DNA of 52,026 nt from Romboutsia timonensis (GCF_900106845.1 NZ_LT629850.1:2276366-2328391); one strand, 5' to 3'; counted from the first letter of the stretch, positions 23,999-34,374 are shown. Made by a program: numbers and translations. The notes: generated from the letters alone by a model not told the origin.

Positions 23999-25678
23999 TT
24001 ATTTAGCTATATCTAAATTAGTAATACCTTCATATATATCAAAACTATTAGGACTTATTTTACCTTCTATTCTTCTATTAGTTACTATATAATCATATCT
24101 AATAACTAAACTCATAAATAATGCATTTTCATTTACATATTTTTGAATTGATTTGTATATATCTCTTATTTGAGATTCTGTAGTTGCATTTTTTAACGAA
24201 TTAATATAATTAGTTAATTTTTCATCTTCATATCCTATACTCTCAAGTATATTAGTTGCATCTGGCACTAAAGATAATTCCCATCCAACTAATGCTAAAT
24301 CATAATTTTTCTCATTTAAAGCTTTATTCATATCTTCAATTGATAGCTCTTCAATTGTATTTTTGATTCCTATATCTTTTAAATTATCACTTATTATATA
24401 AGCTGACTTTTTTCTTTCAGGATTATCTTTATTTACTATTATTTTTAAATTTAATTTTGATATTTGCTCCTTTATTACTTTCTCTTTATCCTCTTTTGTA
24501 GTTGTTTCATTATCAGTTATATTATCTTTTTTATTATTTGTTTCTAAATTTGATTTATTAAGATCTTGTACTGTATTTTTATTATTTTTTGTATTCTTAT
24601 CTATATTATTAATATTTTCATTTGTCTCAAGAGTTACTTCTGATAAATATTTTTTAGCCTTTTCTTTACTATACTCTAAAGTCTTTATATCTTTATCATA
24701 ATATTTTGACTTAGAATTAAGTGGAAATTTTACTAAAGTAGCATTATTTATATACCCTTCCTCAAGTATCTTATCCTTATTAATCGAGCTTATTATAGCT
24801 TTCCTAAAGTTTATATCTTTAAAAAATTCATTATTATAATTAAAAAGCAAGCATTCATAATCTCTACTTTCATATGTAGTTGTTTTAAACTCTTTTTCAT
24901 AGAATTTACTTAAATCATCTAATGAAATTTTGGCTATATCACTATCTAATGATATAACCATAGATACTTGCGCTTCTTCATCTGGGACAATTTCAACCTC
25001 TATATTTTTTGCTGTTGATGGAAGTTGATCATAATAACTATCATTAATAATTAATGATATGTTTTTTCTTTCCTCATAATTTTTTATTTTATATGCTCCA
25101 TTACCTACTAGATTATTTTTGTAGTTATTTATATTCTTATCCTTCTCTAGTTGTTTTTCTGATACTATAGGAAATATTAATGTATCTATAGAAAAAGCAT
25201 ATTTATCATTAAAATTTATATTAAACTCTTTATCATTAATTATTAATATAGATGATATGTTTTCAACTAATTCATTATATGGACTATCTATATTTTGCTT
25301 AATTAAATCTACAGTAAATTTTACGTCACTAGAAGTTAATGTAGTTCCATCATGCCATTTAATATCTTTTAGCTTAATATTTATACTCATACCATCATTT
25401 TCTATTTTATATTCTTCTACTAACTGAGGAACTGTATCATAATTTTCGTCTATAGTAAATAAACTATCATATATTAAGTTCATTATATAACCGACTGACT
25501 TATTTTTATTAGTTATCGGATTTATAGTTTCAGGTTGCATCATAGTTAAATTTATAGTTTTAGAAGTTATTGCACTAGGTTTATTCTCTAGAACTTCTCC
25601 ACTTTCTTCCTCCATGCTGCATCCAACTAAGCTAGCTACCATAACTAGAATAATCGTCATAAATTTTATCTTATTCAT
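23999..25678 (-). CDS. Oligopeptide-type ABC transporter substrate-binding lipoprotein (SBP family 5), orphan
   Basis: A secreted lipoprotein that should bind peptides or a similar solute. The signal sequence ends in a lipobox, SLVGC (lipidated Cys at about residue 20). The family 5 start MMQPETINPITNKNKSVGYIMNLIYDSL and IKWHDGTTLTSSDVKFT are typical. A low-complexity Asn/Asp/Lys linker (about 355-400) interrupts the usual fold and is unusual. 559 aa. No permease or ATPase genes are adjacent; it follows the lytic transglycosylase gene by 4 nt. Confidence 0.9.
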   Translation of the reverse strand: MNKIKFMTIILVMVASLVGCSMEEESGEVLENKPSAITSKTINLTMMQPETINPITNKNKSVGYIMNLIYDSLFTIDENYDTVPQLVEEYKIENDGMSINIKLKDIKWHDGTTLTSSDVKFTVDLIKQNIDSPYNELVENISSILIINDKEFNINFNDKYAFSIDTLIFPIVSEKQLEKDKNINNYKNNLVGNGAYKIKNYEERKNISLIINDSYYDQLPSTAKNIEVEIVPDEEAQVSMVISLDSDIAKISLDDLSKFYEKEFKTTTYESRDYECLLFNYNNEFFKDINFRKAIISSINKDKILEEGYINNATLVKFPLNSKSKYYDKDIKTLEYSKEKAKKYLSEVTLETNENINNIDKNTKNNKNTVQDLNKSNLETNNKKDNITDNETTTKEDKEKVIKEQISKLNLKIIVNKDNPERKKSAYIISDNLKDIGIKNTIEELSIEDMNKALNEKNYDLALVGWELSLVPDATNILESIGYEDEKLTNYINSLKNATTESQIRDIYKSIQKYVNENALFMSLVIRYDYIVTNRRIEGKISPNSFDIYEGITNLDIAK

Positions 25679-25682
25679 TGAT

Positions 25683-26234
25683 TTAACCTTCCTTGCTATA
25701 TAACTTGTTGTACATTTTATAATTCTTAGTTACTTTTTTTACATACATTGAAGTCTCTTCAAACGGTATCAAATCTAGTGATTTTCCATCTTTACTATAG
25801 CTATAATCACTTAGCCATTTATTAACATTACCAGAACCTCCATTATATGCTGCTATAACTAAATCCAATCGCCCAAATTCTTTATATAATTTATTTAAAT
25901 ACCAGCAACCTATTTTTATATTAGTCTTAGGATCAAATATATCTATATCTCCTAAATTCATTTCTTCTTTTGCCCATTCTCTTGTTATATCACTTATTTG
26001 CATAAGTCCCTTGGCACCTTTGTGAGATACAGCATCTTTTCTAAACTTGCTTTCAACTTTAATAACACTATATACTAAATTTTCATCTAAACCAAATTCC
26101 TTCGAATATATTTCAACATATTCTGAATACCTTCTAGGATATAATATTTTATTAATCGTATCCTTTTCTATAAGTAAAGAAGTAAATAGTATTATAATAA
26201 TAGCTAAAACAAAAAATATTTTTTTCTTAGCCAC
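25683..26234 (-). CDS. Lytic transglycosylase (SLT domain)
   Basis: It cleaves the glycan backbone of peptidoglycan to 1,6-anhydro products. A signal anchor (residues 5-21) is followed by an SLT domain: catalytic Glu61 in KVESKFRKDAVS, GAKGLMQI (about 73-80) and AAYNGGSGNV. 183 aa, outside the membrane. It overlaps the coaE stop by 8 nt and precedes the peptide-binding lipoprotein gene, so it is co-transcribed with polA-coaE. Confidence 0.93.
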   Translation of the reverse strand: MAKKKIFFVLAIIIILFTSLLIEKDTINKILYPRRYSEYVEIYSKEFGLDENLVYSVIKVESKFRKDAVSHKGAKGLMQISDITREWAKEEMNLGDIDIFDPKTNIKIGCWYLNKLYKEFGRLDLVIAAYNGGSGNVNKWLSDYSYSKDGKSLDLIPFEETSMYVKKVTKNYKMYNKLYSKEG

Positions 26235-26829
26235 GCCAATTCTCCTTCATATATAATAAAAATTCTTTTGTTTTCTCTTTAAGTTCTTCTAAGTCTCCAG
26301 AATTGTCTAATACATAATCTGCATACTTTACCTTATCTTCTTGACTTATTTGAGAGCTTATCCTGCTTAAAGCTTCTTCTTTGCTGCAATTATCTCTTTT
26401 TTGTATTCTTTTTATTTGAATATCCTCATTACAAGTTATAACTAACACTTTATCAACTATCTCTAAATAACCAGCTTCTATTAATAAAGCTGCATCTATT
26501 ACTATTATATTTTTATTAAATAATTTAACTTTTTCTATTTCACTTAGTATCTTTTCCTTAATTTTTGGATGTGTTAAGTTATTTAGCTCTATAAGTTTAT
26601 TATCATCATTAAATACGATATTGCCTAAAGCTTTTCTATTTAAACTTCCATCTTCATTTTTTATACTATCACCAAAATGTTCAAATACTGAAGCTAAAAG
26701 TTTTTCATCTTCAAAAATTTTTCTAGATATTATATCAGCATCTATTATATTTATATTGTTATCTCTTAATATATTAGATAGGCTACTTTTTCCGCACCCT
26801 ATACTTCCTGTTAATCCTAATATAATCAT
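26227..26829 (-). CDS. coaE: Dephospho-CoA kinase
   Basis: It phosphorylates dephospho-CoA to CoA, the last step of CoA synthesis. The P-loop GLTGSIGCGKSS stands at the N-terminus. DADIISRKIFED, LTHPKI and RIQKRD follow in family order. The ATG at 26829 is chosen: AGGTGTTTT precedes it and the P-loop then lies at the normal distance. An upstream in-frame ATG at 26862 would extend into polA without support. 200 aa. Confidence 0.95.
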   Translation of the reverse strand: MIILGLTGSIGCGKSSLSNILRDNNINIIDADIISRKIFEDEKLLASVFEHFGDSIKNEDGSLNRKALGNIVFNDDNKLIELNNLTHPKIKEKILSEIEKVKLFNKNIIVIDAALLIEAGYLEIVDKVLVITCNEDIQIKRIQKRDNCSKEEALSRISSQISQEDKVKYADYVLDNSGDLEELKEKTKEFLLYMKENWRG

Positions 26830-26836
26830 AAAACAC

Positions 26837-29491
26837 CTACTTTGTATCGTACCAAGAATCACCTATGTTTAAATCTACATCTAAGTTTACATCTAAACAT
26901 ACTGCATTTTCCATCTCATCTTTAACTATCTTTTTAACTATATCTATTTCACTATCTACAGCCTCTACTATAAGTTCATCGTGAACTTGAAGTATAAGTT
27001 TAGATTTTAAATTATTTTCCTCTAATTTTTTATATACATTTATCATAGCTATTTTTATTATATCAGCTGCACTTCCTTGTATAGGTGCATTCATTGCTGC
27101 TCTTTTTCCTGCATTTCTTAACATGAAATTGCTTGATTTTATCTCTGGTATATATCTTCTTCTATTTAATATGGTAGTAACATATCCATTACTACTAGCA
27201 TCCTCTATAATATTATCCATAAATTCCTTTATCTTATTATATTTATTAAAGTAATTTTCTATATACTCTTTTGCTTGCTTTACTGGTATATTTAAGTCTT
27301 CCGATAATCCAAAGTCACTTTTACCATAAACTATTCCAAAGTTTACAGCCTTTGCATCGCTTCTTTGTTTACTAGTTACCTCATCCATACTAACATTAAA
27401 TACCTGAGATGCTGTTTTTGTATGTATATCTTCATTATGTTTAAATGCATCTATCATAGTCTCATCTTGACTCATATGAGCAAGTACTCTAAGTTCAACT
27501 TGAGAATAATCTGCATCTACCAACTTACATCCTTTATCTGATATAAATACTTTTCTTATATTTCTTCCCATTTCAAGTTTAACCGGTATATTTTGTAAAT
27601 TAGGCTCTGTTGAAGAAATTCTTCCTGTTGTAGTTATCGTTTGATTAAATGATGAATGTATTCTTCCATCTATAGGATTTATTATAGATAATAACCCTTC
27701 TACATAAGTCGAATTTAATTTTACTATTTGTCTATACTCTATAATTTTATCAATTATTGGACTTTGATCTTTTAATTTATCTAATACTTCTGCATTAGTT
27801 GAGTAGCCAGTCTTCGTCTTTTTAATTACTGGTAGACCTAGTTTTTCAAATAATATTACTCCTAATTGTTTAGGAGAATTTATATTAAATTCTTCTCCAG
27901 ATATTTTATATATTTCACTTTCAAGTTTTTTTATTATTTCTTTAAATTGTGAACCTAGTTCATTTAGTTTTTCCTTATCTACTTTTACTCCTTCATACTC
28001 CATATCTGCTAATACTTCAACTAAAGGCATCTCTACATGATATAGTAGTCCATCCATATTGCTTTCTTTTAAGTTTTCTTCCATTATTGGCATGACATTT
28101 TTCACAGTGTCAATTATCTGAGATATATGGCTACTTAGTTCTTCAAAGTCTAAATCTTGATATTTTTTAGCTTTTACGCCTTTACCTAATAATTCTTCCT
28201 TTGTTTTTACTTTTTTAGTTAAATATTTCATTGCTATTGCACTACATTCATATGATGTCGATGACATAGAATCAATTAAATACTCAGCAATAGTTATATC
28301 AAAATATATGTTTTCTAATTTTATACCATATGGTTTAAGTGATATGTAATCATCTTTTAGATTATATCCTAATTTCTTTATTTCATTACTTGTAAATATG
28401 TATTCTAACTTATATATGCTATCTTCTTCTACATAATATATTTTTTTACCATCCACACTTAAAAATATATATTTTATCCTTTTATCTAATATGTTACCTT
28501 CTCTTGTTACTGTCTTTATTATTAATTCATTATTTTCTTTTACCTTATTTATAAATTCATCTATATCCTCTAACTTGGATATTTCTACATTAGCTTCATT
28601 AACTATGTCTTCGCTCTCATCTAAACTTCCTATTCTTGGAATTAAGCTCGTAAATCCTAAATATTTAAATACATCTAAAATATCCTTTGTATTATAATTT
28701 CCATACTCCAGTTCTTCTAAATTAAATTCTACAGGAACATCTCTTATAATAGTTGCTAATTTTTTACTCATTATTGCTAGTTCTTTATTTTCTTCTAGCT
28801 TCTTCTTTGTACTTCCTTTTATACTATCTATATTATCAAATATACCTTCTATACTAGAAAACTCTTTTATAAGCTTTATACCTGTTTTTTCTCCTATTCC
28901 TGGAACACCAGGTATATTATCTGATTTATCTCCCATAAGACCTTTTAAATCTATAAATTGAGTAGGCGTCATTTCATATCTTTCAATAACCGAATCATAA
29001 TCATATTCTTCAACTTCCCCAACTCCCTTTTTAGTTATTAAAGTAGTTGTTTTATTAGATGCAAGTTGTATAGCATCTTTATCTCCTGTAACTATATATA
29101 CTTTAAACCCATTATCTTCCGCTATTTTAGAAACTGTTCCTATTATATCATCAGCTTCATATCCATCAATTTCTAGCCTATGTATATTAAATTTGTCTAG
29201 TAAATCTTTTAACGGTTCAAATTGCTCTCTTAATTCATCTGGCATTTTCTTTCTTCCTGCTTTATATTCCTTAAATTCTATATGCCTAAATGTAGGAGCT
29301 TTTCTATCAAAAGCAACACTTATGTGTGTAGGATTATATGTATCTATTATTTTAAGAAGCATATTAGTAAAGCCATATATAGCATTAGTTTTTAATCCTT
29401 CTTTATTACTCATTTCTGGTAAAGCATAAAATGCTCTGTTTATTATCGAATTTCCATCTATTATAACTAATGTTTTATTCAAATTTATCAC
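26837..29491 (-). CDS. polA: DNA polymerase I, without a proofreading site
   Basis: It performs gap filling, primer removal and repair. The 5'-3' exonuclease domain (residues 1-290) has IIDGNSIINRAFYALP, GDKDAIQL and DKSDNIPGVPGIGEKT. The middle 3'-5' exonuclease-like domain (about 300-480) lacks the DxE and other acidic catalytic residues, as in Bacillus-type Pol I. The polymerase domain has motif A DYSQVELRVLAHMS, motif B KAVNFGIVYGKS and motif C QVHDELIVEA. 884 aa. First gene of the polA-coaE-slt unit. Confidence 0.97.
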   Translation of the reverse strand: MINLNKTLVIIDGNSIINRAFYALPEMSNKEGLKTNAIYGFTNMLLKIIDTYNPTHISVAFDRKAPTFRHIEFKEYKAGRKKMPDELREQFEPLKDLLDKFNIHRLEIDGYEADDIIGTVSKIAEDNGFKVYIVTGDKDAIQLASNKTTTLITKKGVGEVEEYDYDSVIERYEMTPTQFIDLKGLMGDKSDNIPGVPGIGEKTGIKLIKEFSSIEGIFDNIDSIKGSTKKKLEENKELAIMSKKLATIIRDVPVEFNLEELEYGNYNTKDILDVFKYLGFTSLIPRIGSLDESEDIVNEANVEISKLEDIDEFINKVKENNELIIKTVTREGNILDKRIKYIFLSVDGKKIYYVEEDSIYKLEYIFTSNEIKKLGYNLKDDYISLKPYGIKLENIYFDITIAEYLIDSMSSTSYECSAIAMKYLTKKVKTKEELLGKGVKAKKYQDLDFEELSSHISQIIDTVKNVMPIMEENLKESNMDGLLYHVEMPLVEVLADMEYEGVKVDKEKLNELGSQFKEIIKKLESEIYKISGEEFNINSPKQLGVILFEKLGLPVIKKTKTGYSTNAEVLDKLKDQSPIIDKIIEYRQIVKLNSTYVEGLLSIINPIDGRIHSSFNQTITTTGRISSTEPNLQNIPVKLEMGRNIRKVFISDKGCKLVDADYSQVELRVLAHMSQDETMIDAFKHNEDIHTKTASQVFNVSMDEVTSKQRSDAKAVNFGIVYGKSDFGLSEDLNIPVKQAKEYIENYFNKYNKIKEFMDNIIEDASSNGYVTTILNRRRYIPEIKSSNFMLRNAGKRAAMNAPIQGSAADIIKIAMINVYKKLEENNLKSKLILQVHDELIVEAVDSEIDIVKKIVKDEMENAVCLDVNLDVDLNIGDSWYDTK

Positions 29492-29587
29492 TCCTATTGT
29501 TTATATAATTTAATTATAGCTATTATATACCAATGTCTATTATTTAATATTACCATAACATATTGTGAATATTAAGACTAATATATA

Positions 29588-29616
29588 TTGCTAGTAATTT
29601 ATCAAAGTGCTATAAT
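29588..29616 (+). promoter_or_regulatory. Promoter of tRNA-Leu (CAA)
   Basis: TTGCTA, a 17-nt spacer and a perfect TATAAT end 15 nt before the mature tRNA. The remainder of the polA-tRNA gap is plain AT-rich DNA. Confidence 0.75.
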
Positions 29617-29631
29617 ATTTATATAGCACAT

Positions 29632-29717
<86 letters not shown>

Positions 29718-29720
29718 CTA

Positions 29721-29749
29721 TAAACACTATCTGTTATAGATAGTGTTTA
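29721..29749. terminator. Terminator shared by tRNA-Leu (CAA) and metallophosphoesterase gene
   Basis: AAACACTATCT pairs with AGATAGTGTTT (11 bp, loop GTTAT). On the plus strand it is followed by ATTTGCTTTTT. The stem overlaps the stop codon of the convergent minus-strand gene. Confidence 0.75.
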
Positions 29750-30628
29750 TTTGCTTTTTAATGTAATTTCAACTATTTCTGGTTTACAGTTCACCCTAGG
29801 TAACACTTTTGATCCACCTAATCCCTTACTTAATATCATGGTAGATTTACCCATATTATACTCTCCTAAATCATACTTAGGAAAGAACTCTCTATTTGGA
29901 GAAAGTAATCCTCCTTTAATTGGAAGCCTAATTATTCCTCCATGTACATGACCTGCTAATACTAAGTCTGCCCCCCATTTTGAGTATCCATCAAAGAAAA
30001 ATGGTGTATGTACCAATAATATGTTATATTCTCTATTATCTATTTTTCCTAATCTTTTTTCTACATCATATTTATTAAAATCTAAGCTCTTATTTTTATA
30101 ATTTCTATTAAATAGATATGGATAGTACTTATATGGAATCACTAAACCATATATGTTTATACATTTACTATCTCTTTCTATTTTAACCATTTCATTCTCT
30201 AAATTAATAATATTTTTGGTATTTAGTTGTTTGAAATATTCCTTATACAATTCTTTATATTTATTGAACATTACCTTTTGTTCATGGTTTCCAATTATAT
30301 GATATACTTGGTATTTTCTACTTAACTCATCTATTAATTTTAGTGCAATGCTAAAATCTTCATTTGCACCATCAATCAAATCTCCAGTTATACATACTAT
30401 ATCTGGCTTTAATTTATCTATTTTTTCTAATAAAATACTATTGTCTATTCCAAAACTTCTATTGTGTAAATCACTTATCTGAACTATTTTAAATTTATCA
30501 AATACTTTAGGTATTTTTCTACTTTTTACTTCATAACTTACACACTCTATATCTTCTGATTTATGCATATAATATCTATATCCACTAAGTAGCACAATAG
30601 CTCCACTTATAAGTAATTCTTTAAACAT
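29747..30628 (-). CDS. Membrane-anchored metallophosphoesterase (YkuE-like)
   Basis: A calcineurin-like phosphoesterase with an N-terminal hydrophobic segment (residues 5-20). Metal-binding motifs in order: QISDLHN (D-x-H), ITGDLIDG (GDxxD), IIGNHEQ (GNHE), VHTPFFF and AGHVHGG (GHxH). 293 aa. YkuE of Bacillus is a wall-associated member; the substrate here is unknown. GGTAGGGAGTATA precedes the ATG. Confidence 0.9.
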   Translation of the reverse strand: MFKELLISGAIVLLSGYRYYMHKSEDIECVSYEVKSRKIPKVFDKFKIVQISDLHNRSFGIDNSILLEKIDKLKPDIVCITGDLIDGANEDFSIALKLIDELSRKYQVYHIIGNHEQKVMFNKYKELYKEYFKQLNTKNIINLENEMVKIERDSKCINIYGLVIPYKYYPYLFNRNYKNKSLDFNKYDVEKRLGKIDNREYNILLVHTPFFFDGYSKWGADLVLAGHVHGGIIRLPIKGGLLSPNREFFPKYDLGEYNMGKSTMILSKGLGGSKVLPRVNCKPEIVEITLKSK

Positions 30629-30728
30629 TATACTCCCTACCTTTTAAGAACTATATTTAACTAATATAAATCTTAAACTAATTATTTATAATTATATCAG
30701 TTTCTTAAAGTATATTAATATTATAATT

Positions 30729-30768
30729 AAAAAGAGACTATACTTGAAATAGTATAATCTCTTTTTTT
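30729..30768 (-). terminator. Terminator after small 60-aa gene
   Basis: AGAGACTATACT and AGTATAATCTCT pair with one mismatch. The stem is flanked by A- and T-runs, so it may work on both strands. It lies just downstream of the 30773-30955 gene on the minus strand. Confidence 0.7.
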
Positions 30769-30772
30769 ACTA

Positions 30773-30955
30773 TTAATCATCTTTTTTTACTTTATGATAA
30801 AGCTTTTGTGTCTTTGTTTTATTAGATCCACTATCTTTAGCTCCTATGTGTAAACCATTTTCTATTCCTAACTCAGAACCATGTTCAAAGTACATTTTTC
30901 TCATCTCTGCTTTTGATTTAGGTCTATCTTTAAGTCTATTTTTATTATTATCCAT
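30773..30955 (-). CDS. Small basic hypothetical protein (60 aa)
   Basis: No recognised family. Very hydrophilic, with a basic N-terminus (KNRLKDRPKSKAEMRKMYFEHGSELG) and a basic tail (KTKTQKLYHKVKKDD). The good GAGGAGG ribosome binding site (12 nt upstream) and the dedicated terminator make it a likely real gene. Composition recalls small acid-soluble or DNA-binding spore proteins, but I cannot assign it. Confidence 0.65.
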   Translation of the reverse strand: MDNNKNRLKDRPKSKAEMRKMYFEHGSELGIENGLHIGAKDSGSNKTKTQKLYHKVKKDD

Positions 30956-31077
30956 GATAAAATTAATCCTCCTCTAAGTCTTTCTTAAGATTAATTTATC
31001 CAAAGTTTTAATTCATATTCTTTTTTCAATATTACATTATTTTCTATTAATAGAATACTATAAACATTATTTTAAAT

Positions 31078-31815
31078 TTATTTAAAGAATGAAAAGTCAT
31101 TTAATAAATTTAAACCTTCACTTATTTCCACTATCTTAATATTTTCTATCTTATTAGAATTGTTATATACTAACATAATTTCATTATTTGAAGAATTTAT
31201 TTTATTTAATAAATATACTTTTATATTTTTTTCTCTTTTATTATCATAAATCTCAAAATTTGCTGTGATATATTCTATGTCTTTTAAAAAGATTTCTATA
31301 TCTTCTCCTATATATTTATCTAATTTTATATTTTCAAATTTATCTGGTAATAAATTAGTTTTCTCGCTATATCTATCTACCACTATATCTACACTTGATT
31401 TAATATTTTCTTTTTCATCTTTAGATAAAAGTTCATAAGTTTGAACATCCTTTACTATATTATTATCAAGTTGTATATATAAAGCACTACTTTTTGACTT
31501 GTCCACATTAGTTTCTTTTGGATATATCAATCTAATATTTTCTATATTATTAAGTTCTTCTATATTACTTATATCTTTCACTTTATCCATATCAATATAA
31601 TAAGTAGTGCAGTATGGACGACCCATATTCTCTAATACATATTTATAATCTTTTCCAATTATTTCATTTACATTATTTTGTACTTTAGTCATAGTTTTTT
31701 GACAAGTAGCTTCATCTGCTATTTGTTGTACAGAATCTATACCTTTACTACTACATCCAGTAACTAAAAAAGCAAATGAAATAAAGCTAATCATTAATGC
31801 TTTTCTTATATTCAT
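31078..31815 (-). CDS. Hypothetical lipoprotein
   Basis: A secreted lipoprotein of 245 aa: basic N-terminus, hydrophobic segment and lipobox FLVTGC (Cys at about residue 21). The mature part is hydrophilic, with no family I recognise; segments such as GKDYKYVLENMGRPYCTTYYID suggest a compact alpha/beta domain. The second of two adjacent ATG codons is preferred because AAAGGG is then 6 nt upstream. It is divergent from the LysR gene, which could control it. Confidence 0.75.
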   Translation of the reverse strand: MNIRKALMISFISFAFLVTGCSSKGIDSVQQIADEATCQKTMTKVQNNVNEIIGKDYKYVLENMGRPYCTTYYIDMDKVKDISNIEELNNIENIRLIYPKETNVDKSKSSALYIQLDNNIVKDVQTYELLSKDEKENIKSSVDIVVDRYSEKTNLLPDKFENIKLDKYIGEDIEIFLKDIEYITANFEIYDNKREKNIKVYLLNKINSSNNEIMLVYNNSNKIENIKIVEISEGLNLLNDFSFFK

Positions 31816-32015
31816 CATCTGCCCTTTCTTATTAATTATTTTAAAATTTAATTTACCTTTAATTCATTTTATTACTATATAATAGATTATATACTATTTT
31901 TTTTAATCTTATAAATACATACTTACTATTTGTAATGTTTTTGTAATAAGATGTAATATTAACTGAAATTATAAATTTAATTATATATATAAATAATTTA
32001 AAGGAGGTATTACTA

Positions 32016-32930
32016 ATGGATGTTAAACAACTTGAAGCCTTTGTAGCTGTTGCTAAATACAAAAGTTTTTCAAAAGCTGCTCGAGAACTATTTTTAACAC
32101 AACCTACAGTAAGTGCTCATATACAAAATTTAGAAAAAGAGTTGGACGCAGTTTTATTTAATAGAAATAACAAATGTATAACATTAACTAAGTCCGGAGA
32201 AATACTCTTAGAAAATGCAGTTTCTATATTGAATAATTGTAAAAAAGCTATATATGATATAAAAGAATATTCTGGTAAAATAGAAGGTTTGATCGATATT
32301 GCATCTAGTTCAATACCTGAAACCTATATCCTTCCTGATTTTATTAAGTCATTTTCTAGTAAATATCCAGATGTGAAGTTTAGTATAAGTCATTATGACT
32401 CTCAATATGCTCTATCTGAAATTTTAAATGGAAGAATAAGCTTTGGATTTGTGGGTTCAAAAACTTCTAATCCTCAAATAAAATATTTTGATTTAATAAA
32501 TGATGAATTAGTTCTTATAGCTCCAATTGATTTAAATATAGATAATGATAATGGATATATAGATATAGATGAACTAAATAAACTTAAATTTATAATGAGA
32601 AAAGAAGGTTCTGGAACTAGAAATTTAACTTTTAATATACTAAAAGAACACAATTTTAATATTAATAATTTAAATATACTTGCTTATGTTGAATCTAATG
32701 AAACCATAAAAGAGATGGTTAAGATAGGTCTTGGTGTTTCTTTTATATCATACAAATCTGCTAAAGACTATATAAAAAATAATAAATTAAAATTCTATAG
32801 AGTAAAAAATATTAATTTTGCTAGAAAGTTTTATTTTATTTATTCTAAGAAAAAGGCATTTAGTCCTCTAGAAAATAAGTTTTTAAGCAGCTTATGTGAA
32901 TATTTTGATATAAAAAGAGAAATAGACTAA
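32016..32930 (+). CDS. LysR family transcriptional regulator
   Basis: The N-terminal winged helix-turn-helix (residues 1-60) has LEAFVAVAKYKSFSKAARELFLTQPTVSAHIQNLE, textbook LysR. The effector domain (about 90-300) contains ASSSIPETYILPDF, resembling the CysB/CysL/YeiE type. 304 aa. AAAGGAGGTATTACTA precedes the ATG. Divergent to the lipoprotein gene; target and ligand unknown. Confidence 0.93.
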   Translation: MDVKQLEAFVAVAKYKSFSKAARELFLTQPTVSAHIQNLEKELDAVLFNRNNKCITLTKSGEILLENAVSILNNCKKAIYDIKEYSGKIEGLIDIASSSIPETYILPDFIKSFSSKYPDVKFSISHYDSQYALSEILNGRISFGFVGSKTSNPQIKYFDLINDELVLIAPIDLNIDNDNGYIDIDELNKLKFIMRKEGSGTRNLTFNILKEHNFNINNLNILAYVESNETIKEMVKIGLGVSFISYKSAKDYIKNNKLKFYRVKNINFARKFYFIYSKKKAFSPLENKFLSSLCEYFDIKREID

Positions 32931-32951
32931 AAAAGTCTACTTCTCTTTTTA
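32912..32951. terminator. Bidirectional terminator between LysR gene and M18 aminopeptidase gene
   Basis: AAAAAGAGAA...TAGACT pairs with AGTCTA...TTCTCTTTTT, and contains the LysR stop codon. A-runs and T-runs flank it on both sides, serving the convergent genes. Confidence 0.75.
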
Positions 32952-32953
32952 TA

Positions 32954-34348
32954 TTATAAATTTATATTAAAAAATGCTTTATATCCCTTATACATTTCAT
33001 ACATATCTACCTTTGAAACTATTTCATAAGGTGAGTGCATATTTAATACTCCTATACCACAGTCTATAACCTCTGCACCGTAGTTAGCTAATATATATGC
33101 TATTGTTCCACCACCACCTTGGTCAACTTTTCCAAGTTCAGCAGTTTGCCATACTACATTACCTTGATTAAATATTCTTCTTACTTCAGCCATAAATTCA
33201 GCATTAGCATCATTACAACCACCTTTACCTCTAGAACCTGTATACTTACTTAAAACTAATCCATGTCCCATATATGCAGAATTTCTTTTGTCATATACTT
33301 CAGAATAATTTGGATCATATCCTGCTGAAACATCAGCAGATAATACTTTCGAATTTGCCATAGCTCTTCTTACTTTTAATTCAGAGTAATTTCCTTCTAA
33401 TTCTATAAGTTCAGCTACTGTATTTTCAAAAAACTTTGAATGCATTCCCGTATTTCCTTGAGATCCAACTTCTTCTTTATCTACACATAAAGCAACAGCA
33501 CAATATTCAGGGTCTTTAGTATCTATTAAAGCCTTTACTGCACCATATGAACAAACTCTATCATCATGTCCATAAGCTAATACCATAGATCTATCAAGGC
33601 CTAAATCACGAGCCTTTCCAGCTGGTACTATTTCTATTTCAGCACTTAATAAATCTTCTTCTATAATTCCGTATTTACTATTTAGTATTTTTAATATATT
33701 TTCCTCTATAGCCTCTTTTTCTGAACCTTCTAATGGTATACTACCAATTAGTAGGTTAAGTTGCTCTCCTGTTATACCATCTGCAAGCTTCTTTTGCATT
33801 TGATCCTGTGCTAAGTGTGGTAATAAATCAGTTATACAAAATACTGGATCATTTTCATCTTCTCCAATACAAATGTCTACTTTTTGTCCATCGTTTAATA
33901 TTATTAAACCATGTATAGCAAGTGGTATTGTAGACCATTGATATTTTTTTATTCCACCATAGTAATGTGTCTTAAAAAATCCTAAATTTGCTTCTTGATA
34001 TAGTGGGTGTGGTTTTAAATCTATTCTTGGAGAATCTATATGTCCTCCTATTATTTTCATACCATTTTCTAATTTATTTTTACCCATTATAAATAAAGCA
34101 ACTGCTTTATCTTTATTAACTGCATAAATTTTATCTCCTGGATTTACCTTTCCATTGTTCATAGCTTCATCTATTGATATATATCCATTTTCTTTAGCCA
34201 TTCTTACAATTTCTCTAGCTGATGTTCTCTCTGTTTTTCCAACATCTAAAAAGTGCATATATCCTTTTGAGTAGTTCATTACATCTTCTAGTTTATTATT
34301 TTCTCTTTCAAATTCCCAAGCATTTTTTGCTTCGTACTTTAATCTCAT
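32954..34348 (-). CDS. M18 family aminopeptidase
   Basis: A cytoplasmic zinc metallo-aminopeptidase of 464 aa. Metal and catalytic motifs: GGHIDSPRIDLKP (His and Asp), YGHDDRVCSYGA, VDKEEVGSQGNTGM (catalytic Glu pair) and a His near the C-terminus (LNMHSPYEIVSK). It releases N-terminal residues from peptides. It follows the DUF896 gene by 26 nt and is probably co-transcribed. Confidence 0.93.
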   Translation of the reverse strand: MRLKYEAKNAWEFERENNKLEDVMNYSKGYMHFLDVGKTERTSAREIVRMAKENGYISIDEAMNNGKVNPGDKIYAVNKDKAVALFIMGKNKLENGMKIIGGHIDSPRIDLKPHPLYQEANLGFFKTHYYGGIKKYQWSTIPLAIHGLIILNDGQKVDICIGEDENDPVFCITDLLPHLAQDQMQKKLADGITGEQLNLLIGSIPLEGSEKEAIEENILKILNSKYGIIEEDLLSAEIEIVPAGKARDLGLDRSMVLAYGHDDRVCSYGAVKALIDTKDPEYCAVALCVDKEEVGSQGNTGMHSKFFENTVAELIELEGNYSELKVRRAMANSKVLSADVSAGYDPNYSEVYDKRNSAYMGHGLVLSKYTGSRGKGGCNDANAEFMAEVRRIFNQGNVVWQTAELGKVDQGGGGTIAYILANYGAEVIDCGIGVLNMHSPYEIVSKVDMYEMYKGYKAFFNINL

Positions 34349-34374
34349 ATTATTTACCCCTCCTGATTTTATTT

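Noticed and set aside
23999-25678. Frameshift or fusion in the peptide-binding lipoprotein because of its Asn/Lys-rich linker
   Set aside because: The frame is open throughout and conserved family segments lie on both sides; the linker looks like a low-complexity insertion.
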